A program made the position numbers and the translations under genes. The notes under the pieces are model-generated. The model was not told the DNA's origin and did no database searches. It worked only from the letters and a program-made list of their open reading frames with translations. From JACVRW01 sp038323835 (GTDB lineage Bacteria; Actinomycetota; Thermoleophilia; Solirubrobacterales; Thermoleophilaceae): DNA of 64,000 bases. Shown here in pieces: positions 1 to 7,176 of this stretch. Position 1 is the first letter of the stretch; every line of letters begins with the position of its first letter. The DNA is taken from positions 1 to 64,000 of the forward strand of contig JBBQHI010000009.1 of assembly GCA_038323835.1 (NCBI GenBank), given 5' to 3'.

Positions 1-1
1 C

Positions 2-64
2 TCCGGCATCCGCTTCGTCGTGCCCCGCGCGCTGCGCAAGACCGGCGCCCGCACCGCCGCCTGA
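2..64 (+). CDS. C-terminal end of an unidentified protein (partial)
   Basis: An open frame enters from the left edge and stops at TGA 62-64. It reads as twenty residues rich in Arg and Ala, ending GARTAA. GC-rich third positions and a stop just before a convergent repeat-containing gap fit a gene end, but the fragment is too short to name. It converges with the sugar transferase downstream. Confidence 0.4.
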   Translation, partial: SGIRFVVPRALRKTGARTAA

Positions 65-81
65 CCCCTCAGCAGCGCGAG

Positions 82-170
82 GGAGGAGCGGAGCCCGATC
101 GGCGGCGAGGAGCGCAGCCCGATCGGTGATCGGGCGAGCACCGCAGCCCTATGTGATCGGGCGAGCACCG
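82..170. repeat. Dispersed hairpin repeat, copy 1 (multi-unit)
   Basis: The gap between two convergent genes is built of related units GCGAGGAGCGCAGCC and GCGAGCACCGCAGCC separated by GATCGG or TGATCGGG blocks. The clearest hairpin is CCCGATC (118-124), loop GGT, GATCGGG (128-134). Truncated further units lie at 82-102 and 154-170. Copies recur at 14481-14550 and 55511-55543, also between convergent genes. It is REP-like in behaviour. A role as bidirectional terminator is possible, but there is no T-run. Confidence 0.8.
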
Positions 171-180
171 GACCACGTAC

Positions 181-762
181 TCACCAGCCCTGGTGCAGGG
201 TGTCCGAGTAGAGGCCTCGCCCGGTGAGCAGCATCCGGGCGGTGCGCAGCAGGATGCGGAGATCGAGGAGCGGCGAGCGGTGCTCCACGTACCACACGTC
301 CAGCTCGATCCGCTCGGGCCAGGGCAGCGACGCGCGCCCGTTCACCTGGGCCCAGCCGGTGATTCCCGGCTTCACCTCGAGCCGCCGGCGCTGGCGGTCG
401 GTGTAGGCATCCACCTGGGCCTGAACCGTGGGGCGCGGCCCCACGATCGCCATCTCGCCGCGCAGGACGTTCACCAGGTTCGGCAGCTCGTCGAGCGAGA
501 AGCGGCGCAGCACCCGGCCGCTGCGCGTGATGCGGGAGTCGCCTTCCAGCACCCAGATCCCCGCGCCCATCGTCTCGGCCCCGGCGACCATCGTGCGCAG
601 CTTCCAGAGCTCGAAGGGCGCGCCCCCGAGGCCCACCCTCCGCTGGCGGTACACCACCGGCCCGCCGCTCTCCAGCCGGATCAGGATGGCGGCCACCAGC
701 AGCACCGGCGTGGCCAGAGCGAGGAGCACTGCGGCCAGCACCAGGTCCAGGGCCCGGCTCAC
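181..762 (-). CDS. Undecaprenyl-phosphate sugar phosphotransferase (bacterial sugar transferase family)
   Basis: This 193-residue protein matches the bacterial sugar transferase family (WcaJ/PglC-type core), which moves a sugar-1-phosphate from a nucleotide sugar onto undecaprenyl phosphate and so starts a surface polysaccharide repeat unit. One hydrophobic re-entrant or transmembrane helix lies at about residues 7-27. Family motifs follow: VVYRQRRVG, ELWKLRTM, SLDELPNLVNVLRGEM, IVGPRP and KPGITGWAQVNGR. It has the short PglC-like layout without the extra N-terminal membrane domain. The start is GTG at 762. The divergent GT4 gene starts only 27 bp away. The substrate sugar cannot be read from the sequence. 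Confidence 0.9.
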   Translation of the reverse strand: MSRALDLVLAAVLLALATPVLLVAAILIRLESGGPVVYRQRRVGLGGAPFELWKLRTMVAGAETMGAGIWVLEGDSRITRSGRVLRRFSLDELPNLVNVLRGEMAIVGPRPTVQAQVDAYTDRQRRRLEVKPGITGWAQVNGRASLPWPERIELDVWYVEHRSPLLDLRILLRTARMLLTGRGLYSDTLHQGW

Positions 763-769
763 GGCGCAT

Positions 770-775
770 TACCGT
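770..775 (+). promoter_or_regulatory. Putative -10 element TACCGT for the GT4 gene
   Basis: TANNNT hexamer 14 nt before the ATG at 790, inside a 27-bp divergent gap. No clear -35 is visible. It belongs to the recurrent near-start pattern described in the findings. Confidence 0.35.
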
Positions 776-789
776 TGCGGCGGCGGCGC

Positions 790-1971
790 ATGCGAATCCT
801 CTACCTCCATCAGTTCTTCATCACGCGCGCGGGCGTGGGTGGCACGCGCTCCTACGAGTTCGCCCGGCGGTTCGTCGAGCGCGGCCACGCGGTGCGGATG
901 GTAACCGCGGCCCCGGGCCGCAGGGACGTGGATGGCATTGACGTGGTGGGCGCGCGCGGCGGCTACTCGGACTATGTGAGCGCCACGCACACCTCGTACC
1001 CGCGGCGGATGCTGGCCTTCGCGCGCTTCGCCGTCGGGGCGTCGCGGGAGGCCCTGCGCGGCCCGAGGCCGGATGTGGTGTACGCCACCTCGCCGCCGCT
1101 CACGATCGCACTGCCCGCGCTGCTGGCGGCGGCCCGGCACCGCGCGCCGCTGGTGTTCGAGGTCCGCGACCTGTGGCCGGAGGCGCCGATCCAGATGGGC
1201 GCGCTCCGCAACCCGCTGGCCCGGCGCCTGGCCCGGGCGCTGGAGCGCTTTGTGTATCGCCGCAGCGCGCGTGTGATCGCGCTCTCGCCCGGGATCCGCG
1301 ACGGCGTGATCGCCGCCGGGGTGTCCCCGGATCGCGTGTCGCTGGTGCCGAACGCGTCGGACCTGGAGCTCTTCTCCCCCGCACTCGACCGCGCGGCCGA
1401 GCGGCGCCGCCTCGGCCTCGGGAACGGCTTCGTGTGCAGCTACTTCGGCACCATGGGCGAGGCCAACGACCTCTCTCAGGTGGTGCGCGCCGCCCCGATG
1501 GCGGATGACGTGACCTTCGTCCTGCTGGGCGACGGCAAGCACCGGGAGGGCCTCCGGGCAGAGGCCGAGCGCCTGGGCGCGGCCAACGTCGTGTTCCTCG
1601 ACCCCGCCCCGGACAAGGCCGCCGTGGCGCGCCTGGCCGCGGCGTCGGACGCCTGCCTCACGATCTTCAAGGACGTGCCCGTCCTGGCCACCAACTCGCC
1701 CAACAAGCTCTTCGACACCTTCGCCGCGGGCCGTGCCGCGATCGTGAACCAGCCCGGCTGGATGCAGCGGCTGGTGGAGGAGAACCAGGCCGGAGTGTTC
1801 GTCCGGCCCGGGGATCCCGCGGACCTTGCGGAGAAGGTGAGCTGGTTGCGCGATCACCCCGCGGAGGTGGAGCGCTACGGGCGCAACGCCCGGCTGCTCG
1901 CCGAGCGCGAGTTCGGCCGGGACGAGCTGGCCGGCCGGGCGCTCGAGATCCTCCGCGAAGCCGCCTCGTGA
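790..1971 (+). CDS. Glycosyltransferase family 4
   Basis: A 393-residue GT-B fold transferase. The N-terminal glycine-rich acceptor-side motif and RGHAVRMVTA strand (about residues 15-40) and the VRDLWPE segment (about 125) are typical of WbuB-like GT4 enzymes. The C-terminal donor domain has SPNKLFDTFAAGRAAIVNQP and a following VEENQAG, the usual nucleotide-sugar binding region. The start was placed at ATG 790, where the conserved ILYLHQFF strand begins; the open frame further upstream is only antisense to the sugar transferase. It overlaps the next gene by GTGA, so the two are probably translationally coupled. Likely role: cytoplasmic elongation of the lipid-linked polysaccharide. Confidence 0.88.
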   Translation: MRILYLHQFFITRAGVGGTRSYEFARRFVERGHAVRMVTAAPGRRDVDGIDVVGARGGYSDYVSATHTSYPRRMLAFARFAVGASREALRGPRPDVVYATSPPLTIALPALLAAARHRAPLVFEVRDLWPEAPIQMGALRNPLARRLARALERFVYRRSARVIALSPGIRDGVIAAGVSPDRVSLVPNASDLELFSPALDRAAERRRLGLGNGFVCSYFGTMGEANDLSQVVRAAPMADDVTFVLLGDGKHREGLRAEAERLGAANVVFLDPAPDKAAVARLAAASDACLTIFKDVPVLATNSPNKLFDTFAAGRAAIVNQPGWMQRLVEENQAGVFVRPGDPADLAEKVSWLRDHPAEVERYGRNARLLAEREFGRDELAGRALEILREAAS

Positions 1972-2924
1972 CCCTCCTCTCCTACTGCGTGGTGAACACG
2001 AACGGCCGTGAGCACCTGATGGCCTGCCTCGACGCGATCGCGCGCCACCACCCGGCCGGGATGGAGCACGAGGTGCTCGTGCTCGACAACGCGTCGGACG
2101 ACGGCTCGGCCGAGGCCGTCCGCGCGCTCGGCGGGCACGTGCGTCTGATCGCGCTGGAGCAGAGGGAGGGCAAGGCGGCCGCCGACACGCGCCTGCTGCG
2201 CGAGGCCGAGGGGCGCTACTCCCTGCTCCTGAACGAGGACTCCGAGGTGCAGGACGGATGCGCCCAGGCGCTGGTGGAGGCGCTCGAGGCCGACCCATGT
2301 GCGGCGGTGGCCGGGGCTCGGCTCCTGACCGGCGAGGGCACACCGTCGGCGTGTGCCTGGCGCCTGCCCGACGCGGGCTGGGCGCTGGCCGCCGCGGTGT
2401 TCCTCCACCGCCCCTACGCGGTGCAGAGCCGAGGGGCGGCCCTGCGGCCGGTGGGCTGGATCCAGTCGAGCGCGATGCTGGTGCGGAGCGAGGCCGCGGA
2501 GGGCGTGGGCTGGCTCGACCCGGGGTTCTTCGTGTACTCCGACGAGACCGACTTCTGCAAGCGCCTCCACGACGCCGGCTGGCGCATCCTCTTCGCCCCC
2601 GGGGCCCGGGCGATCCACCACGACCAGCTCTCTAGCGACGCCGCGGCCATGAGCCGGCGGATCGTGGAGTTCCACCGCGGGCGCGACCGCTACCTGCGCC
2701 GGCACGTCTCTCCCCTCACGCGGCTGCTCTGGAAGGTGTGCTGGACCTGGGCCTACCTGGTCCGGGCGGCCGCGGCCTCGGTGCTCCCGGGCCACGATCC
2801 GGCGCGCTACCTGCTGCACGCCCGGCAGCAGCTGCGGCCGGGGCGGGGCGAGGGATTGCGCGAGGCCGCCGAGGCCCGCAACCGCGCTCAGGAGCGCCCC
2901 GTGGCGGGCGCCGGCGCCCACTGA
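1968..2924 (+). CDS. Glycosyltransferase family 2 (rhamnosyltransferase-like)
   Basis: A 318-residue GT-A transferase starting at GTG in a GTGA overlap with the preceding GT4 gene. The N-terminal strand SYCVVNTNG, the DNASDDGS nucleotide-binding motif (about residues 39-46) and the LLNEDSEV metal-binding motif (about 87-94) are seen. The acceptor-side segment with GWLDPGFFVYSDETDFCKR is characteristic of the GT2 branch that includes rhamnosyltransferases. One hydrophobic helix lies near residue 260. The donor sugar is inferred only from family resemblance. Confidence 0.87.
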   Translation: MTLLSYCVVNTNGREHLMACLDAIARHHPAGMEHEVLVLDNASDDGSAEAVRALGGHVRLIALEQREGKAAADTRLLREAEGRYSLLLNEDSEVQDGCAQALVEALEADPCAAVAGARLLTGEGTPSACAWRLPDAGWALAAAVFLHRPYAVQSRGAALRPVGWIQSSAMLVRSEAAEGVGWLDPGFFVYSDETDFCKRLHDAGWRILFAPGARAIHHDQLSSDAAAMSRRIVEFHRGRDRYLRRHVSPLTRLLWKVCWTWAYLVRAAAASVLPGHDPARYLLHARQQLRPGRGEGLREAAEARNRAQERPVAGAGAH

Positions 2925-2948
2925 GCGCTACGCGGGCGGCGGTCCTTC

Positions 2949-2954
2949 TACGCT
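2949..2954 (+). promoter_or_regulatory. Putative -10 element TACGCT for the O-antigen-ligase-like gene
   Basis: TANNNT hexamer ending 10 nt before the ATG at 2965, in the 40-bp gap after the GT2 gene. The transcript would have almost no leader. Confidence 0.35.
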
Positions 2955-2964
2955 GTCCGCGCGG

Positions 2965-4479
2965 ATGGAGCACGCGGACCTCGCCCAACTCGCAGCGGTC
3001 TGCGGCGCCCTCGGCTCCGCACTCGCGCTCCTGGCACGCTCACGGGTGGCCCTCCTGGCCGGTCTCGGGACCCTCACCGCGGCTGAGGCTGGCCTGGCCG
3101 CGTCGCTGGGAAGCGATGGCCTCGACAAGCTGACCAGCGCCGCCGGGGCCGCGGCCGCGGTGGCCGGTCTCGTGGTGGTGGGCGTCGCGGCCGGGTTCCT
3201 CGCCCGCAGGCCGGCGCTGGTGCCCGTGTTGGTGCTTCTGGCCGCCCCCTTCCGGCCACCGCTCGCCTTCGACAGCGCCAACCGCTTCTTCGTCTCCGTG
3301 GCCACCGACGGGCGGCTGGGCCGGCTCCTCCCGCTGTACTTCGTGCTCGCCGCCGCGGGCGGAGCCCTGGCGTGGCGCGCGCTGCGGGGCGAGGTGCGGC
3401 CGCTCCCGCGCTCCCTGGCCCTCCCGGCCGCGTGCTTCTTCGCGTTCGCCATGCTCTCCCTCCTCTGGGCCGACGACGTGGAGGCGGGTGCAAACCTGCT
3501 CGTGTTCTTCACGCTTCCCTTCGCCGCGCTCCTGGCGATCGTGGCCCGGGCCGAGTACCCCGACTGGGCGCCGCGGGCGCTGGCGCTGACGGGCATCGGG
3601 CTGGCCTCCCTGTTCGCCGCCGTGGGCATCTGGCAGGCCATCACCCACGACCTCTTCTTCTACGCGCCCAACCTCGCCGTGTCCAACGCGAACACGGACT
3701 TCTTCCGGGTCACGTCGCTGTTCGGCGACCCGAGCCTCTACGGCCGGCACGTGATCCTGGGCGTGGGCCTGGTGCTCGTGCTGCTGGCCACGGGACGGTC
3801 GCGCCCCTGGCCGCTGATCGGCGCCCTGGTGCTGATGTGGGTCGGCCTGGTGTTCTCCTACTCCCAGTCGAGCATGGTTGCGCTGATGCTGGTCACGCTG
3901 GCGCTGGCGCTGGTCACCGGCGATCGTCGAGTGCGACGGGCGGTGGGCGGGCTGGCCGTGGCCGCCGCGCTCGTGGCGCTCGCCTTCGCCGCGGTGAAGG
4001 TCGCGGACGGCGAGTCGGTGAACCGGGTCACGAGCGACCGCACCGACCGCGTGCAGGACGCGGCCCGCGTGGTGAAGGAGCAGCCGATTCACGGGGTGGG
4101 CATCGGCGGCCAGGCTCGGGCGAGCCGGCGGCTCGCGAACAGCGACCGGCCCACGGCCAACTTCGTGTCCCACACCACACCACTCACCGTGGCCGCCGAG
4201 CTGGGCGTGGTGGGCCTGGCCCTCTACACCTGGCTGCTGGCTGGCGGGGTGCGGGTGATCCTCGGCGTGTACCGCAGGGACGAGCCGCTCGGGCTGGCCC
4301 TGGGAGCGTCGTTCCTCGCCCTGTTCGTGCACGCCCTCTTTTACAGCGGCTTCCTCGAGGACCCGCTCACGTGGCTGGTGCTCGCCGTGGCCGCGGGATG
4401 GTCGCTGCGGCCCGATCCGGCGGAGGCCGACCCCCGGGTCCGCGCGCGCCGTCGCGCGGAGGCGCGGCAGGCCGCGTGA
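2965..4479 (+). CDS. O-antigen ligase / polymerase family membrane protein
   Basis: A 504-residue polytopic protein with about ten to twelve hydrophobic segments and a large loop between the late helices. The loop has an Arg-rich stretch and HGVGIGGQARASRR, then a THT-like segment and a periplasmic-to-membrane return. This is the layout of Wzy_C/WaaL proteins, which polymerise or ligate lipid-linked glycans outside the membrane. It sits between glycosyltransferase genes, consistent with the polymerase of the same polysaccharide. It overlaps the next gene by GTGA. Whether it acts as polymerase or ligase cannot be decided from sequence. Confidence 0.8.
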   Translation: MEHADLAQLAAVCGALGSALALLARSRVALLAGLGTLTAAEAGLAASLGSDGLDKLTSAAGAAAAVAGLVVVGVAAGFLARRPALVPVLVLLAAPFRPPLAFDSANRFFVSVATDGRLGRLLPLYFVLAAAGGALAWRALRGEVRPLPRSLALPAACFFAFAMLSLLWADDVEAGANLLVFFTLPFAALLAIVARAEYPDWAPRALALTGIGLASLFAAVGIWQAITHDLFFYAPNLAVSNANTDFFRVTSLFGDPSLYGRHVILGVGLVLVLLATGRSRPWPLIGALVLMWVGLVFSYSQSSMVALMLVTLALALVTGDRRVRRAVGGLAVAAALVALAFAAVKVADGESVNRVTSDRTDRVQDAARVVKEQPIHGVGIGGQARASRRLANSDRPTANFVSHTTPLTVAAELGVVGLALYTWLLAGGVRVILGVYRRDEPLGLALGASFLALFVHALFYSGFLEDPLTWLVLAVAAGWSLRPDPAEADPRVRARRRAEARQAA

Positions 4480-5882
4480 GCGCGTCCGCTGAATCCAGGG
4501 GCGAGCGGCTCGGCCGGATGGAGGCGCTGGCGCTGCTGGCTCTGCTCCTGGCCATCGTGACGGTGACGCTTCCCGAGCTGGGCTCGGACCCCTGGCACTT
4601 CCGGCCGGGCACCGTGCACCCGTCCGGCCCGCTGGCCCCGCTCGTGCGTGCCGCCGGGGAGGAGTGGGACGTGGGCATCGCCCGTGCGGCCGCCTTCATG
4701 GCCGCGCTCCTCTGCGGTGCGGCCGCGCTCACCCTGCTGCGCGACCGGACCTGGCCGCGCTGTGCCGGGGTGGGGATCGTGCTCGCGGTGGCCGTGCTGC
4801 TCTCTGCGCCGTCGGTGCTGCTCCAGCTCGGCCTTCGCGATTCGACCGAGCCCTGGTTCTTCACCAATGACTCGACCTACCAGATCGAGGTGGGCGGAGA
4901 CCTGGTGCTGCACGGCCACAACCCCTACGGGCACGACTACCGCCGGTCCGGCCTCGAGCGCTTCTACACGCGCGACGGGACCGCCTCCGAGCGGGTTCGC
5001 AACCGTGAGGTGGCGCTCAGGCACTTCGCCTACTTCCCGGGCGCCCTGCTCACCGCGGCGCCGTGGCGGCTGCTGCCGGAGCCGCTCGACGACTATCGCC
5101 TGCTGGTGCTGCTCGCCACCCTGGCCACCCTCGGCGCCGCCCTGGCGTTCCGGGCGCCGCTCGTGTGGCGGCTGGCGATCGGCGCCGTGCTGGTGTGCAA
5201 CCCGGTGGCCATCCGCTCGGCCTGGTTCGGCCAGAACGACGCCCCCAGCCTCCTGCTGCTGGTGCTCGCCTTCGCGCTCGTCACCCGGCGCCGTCTCGGG
5301 TGGGCGGCGGCCAGCCTGGCGGGAGCGGTGCTGCTCAAGCAGTTCTCGCTCGTTGCGCTGCCATTCCTCGCTCTGATGATGGTCCGCGGCGGAGCCGGGC
5401 GGGCCGAGCTCAAGCGCGCCGCGGCGGTGTTCGGCGGCGTGGTGGCAGTGGGCATCCTGCCCTTCCTGGTGGCAGATCCCGGCGCGTTCTACGCCGACAC
5501 AATCCGCTACGGGGCCGGCACCTACCGGATCGTGGGCTACGGCCTATCGGCGATCCTCATCCGGATCGGGATCCTGGACGACCGTGACGGCTCGTACCCG
5601 TTCGTGCTCGTGGCGCTGCTGACCTGGGTGCCGCTGACCGTTTGGCTACTGCTCGTGCAGCGCCGCTCGGAGGAGCTGTGGATCGGGGCCCTCGGCTTCA
5701 CCGTGTCGATCCTGTGGCTGATGTTCATCGCCCGGACCTTCAACAACTACTACCTCGAGTGGCCGATGACGGGGGCGGCTATCGCCGTTCTGATCGCTGT
5801 CGCCTCGCCTTGGTGCGAGCCTGCTTCCGCTTCCGCGCCGCGCTCTTCTCCTCGAACGCGAACTGCTGGGCCCGACCCGTGA
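4476..5882 (+). CDS. GT87-like integral membrane glycosyltransferase (DUF2029 type)
   Basis: A 468-residue protein with about ten hydrophobic helices. A lumenal Asp-bearing first loop (TNDSTYQIEVGGDLVLHGHN) and the WFGQNDAPSLLLLVLAFAL and AGAVLLKQFSLVALPF segments are hallmarks of polyprenol-phosphate-sugar-dependent GT87/GT-C mannosyltransferases. The start was set at GTG 4476, overlapping the previous stop as GTGA; ATG 4518 is the alternative. The last 35 or so codons (5779-5882) overlap the convergent beta-propeller gene and look non-conserved after the final helix. Likely role: extracytoplasmic addition of a sugar to the polysaccharide. Confidence 0.78.
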   Translation: MSASAESRGERLGRMEALALLALLLAIVTVTLPELGSDPWHFRPGTVHPSGPLAPLVRAAGEEWDVGIARAAAFMAALLCGAAALTLLRDRTWPRCAGVGIVLAVAVLLSAPSVLLQLGLRDSTEPWFFTNDSTYQIEVGGDLVLHGHNPYGHDYRRSGLERFYTRDGTASERVRNREVALRHFAYFPGALLTAAPWRLLPEPLDDYRLLVLLATLATLGAALAFRAPLVWRLAIGAVLVCNPVAIRSAWFGQNDAPSLLLLVLAFALVTRRRLGWAAASLAGAVLLKQFSLVALPFLALMMVRGGAGRAELKRAAAVFGGVVAVGILPFLVADPGAFYADTIRYGAGTYRIVGYGLSAILIRIGILDDRDGSYPFVLVALLTWVPLTVWLLLVQRRSEELWIGALGFTVSILWLMFIARTFNNYYLEWPMTGAAIAVLIAVASPWCEPASASAPRSSPRTRTAGPDP

Positions 5883-7140
5883 CGTACACGCGGTCCGGGT
5901 CGGCCACCACGGGGTTCGCGTACTTGCCCCCGGGGAAGCGCCAGACCTCCCTGCCATTCGACGCCCGCACCGCGTAGGTGCCGTCGGGCCCGCGCTTCAC
6001 CGACCGCTGGGCCGCCGAGCCGCAGCTCGAGCAGGTGGCGTAGTACACGAGGCCGGCCATCACGGTGGGGGCGGAGTGCACGGCGGCCGGCGTGTCGATC
6101 TGCCAGTCGGTGTCGCCGGTGGCCGCGTCCAGCGCGTAGAGCTTGCCGTCGTAGGTGCCTACGAACACCCGGCGCTTCCACACCGCGGCCCCGCCGTAGA
6201 TGTATGAGCCCAGCGGACGGGCCCAGAGCAACTTCCCACTGCGAGCGCCGTACACGTACATGGTGCCGTCGGTGTTGCCGATGTAGACCCGCCCGTAGGC
6301 CACCGTGGGGGTGGCGTAGAAGAACTCGCGCGAGCCGCCGAACTTGGAGGCGGACTGGGCGCTCCAGCGGAGCTTCCCGGTGCGGGAGTTGAGTGCGTAG
6401 AGCGTGCCGCCGTCGGAGGCGATGTACACCGTGCGCTTCCAGTACGCGGCGCCGGTGTTCACCTGCTCGTCGGCCTGGAAGCTCCAGACGCGCTTCCCGG
6501 TGTCCGCGTTCACGGCGTACACGTTGTGGTCCCACGACCCGAAGTAGAGCCGCCCGCCGCGGAGCAACGGCGACGACTCGATCGGGGCGCCGCCGAACTT
6601 CCACAGCGTCCGGCCGGTGGCCGCGTTCCAGGCGATCAGGAAGCCGCTGGCCCCCGGGCGGCCCTGCGGACAGGGCACGTAGTCCATGTAGGCCTGGTAC
6701 ACGACGTTCTGCCCGATCGTCGGCGACGACGCCGCGCAGCGCTTCGTGCTCTTCCGCCAGCGCACCCGGCCGTTCTTGGCGTTCAGCGCGAAGAAAAGAC
6801 CCTTCTGCTGGGCCAGGTACACGTGGCCGTATCCCACCGTGGGTGGGAACTCGAGAGTGTCGTGGGCATCGATCGACCAGACGCGGCGGTAGGGCGGACG
6901 GTGATCGTAGGGAGAGATGTGCGAGCGCATCACGTCGTAGCCGTACGTGGGCCACGGGCGGGGGTTGTCCTTCTTGGGCGGAGGCGTCGGCTCGGGCGTG
7001 GCGTCGGGCACGAACTCCTCGGAAGCGGAGCCGCGTTTCTCGGTGGGCTGGTTCTCGTGGTGGACGTACACCCCGATCGCGGCCGCAAGCGCGAGCACGA
7101 CAAGGGCGACGCCGGCCAGCAGGCGACGCCTTCTGCGCAT
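5779..7140 (-). CDS. Membrane-anchored PQQ-type beta-propeller repeat protein
   Basis: A 453-residue protein from ATG 7140 (TTG 7158 is an upstream alternative). An Arg-rich start and one hydrophobic helix (about residues 7-25) form a signal anchor, followed by a Pro-rich linker and then repeated beta-propeller blades. The blades share the pattern V-Y-A-L-N-x-x-T-G-K-x-x-W, for example YALNSRTGKLRWS and YALDAATGDTDWQ. Such eight-bladed folds resemble PQQ dehydrogenases and BamB. No PQQ-binding dehydrogenase catalytic residues were recognised, so a scaffold or ligand-binding role outside the membrane is more likely. A CSSC pair lies late in the protein. It follows the Ig/amidotransferase-like gene closely, so the two are probably one operon. 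Confidence 0.75.
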   Translation of the reverse strand: MRRRRRLLAGVALVVLALAAAIGVYVHHENQPTEKRGSASEEFVPDATPEPTPPPKKDNPRPWPTYGYDVMRSHISPYDHRPPYRRVWSIDAHDTLEFPPTVGYGHVYLAQQKGLFFALNAKNGRVRWRKSTKRCAASSPTIGQNVVYQAYMDYVPCPQGRPGASGFLIAWNAATGRTLWKFGGAPIESSPLLRGGRLYFGSWDHNVYAVNADTGKRVWSFQADEQVNTGAAYWKRTVYIASDGGTLYALNSRTGKLRWSAQSASKFGGSREFFYATPTVAYGRVYIGNTDGTMYVYGARSGKLLWARPLGSYIYGGAAVWKRRVFVGTYDGKLYALDAATGDTDWQIDTPAAVHSAPTVMAGLVYYATCSSCGSAAQRSVKRGPDGTYAVRASNGREVWRFPGGKYANPVVADPDRVYVTGRAQQFAFEEKSAARKRKQARTKARRQRSERR

Positions 7141-7176
7141 CGCGCCGAAGGATGGCAAAGGGCTCAGCCGGTCTCG

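Noticed and set aside
3372..4475. N-terminal extension of the GT87-like open frame
   Set aside because: This part lies over the O-antigen-ligase gene in another frame and reads as Arg/Ala/Pro-rich noise; the real gene begins at the GTGA overlap.
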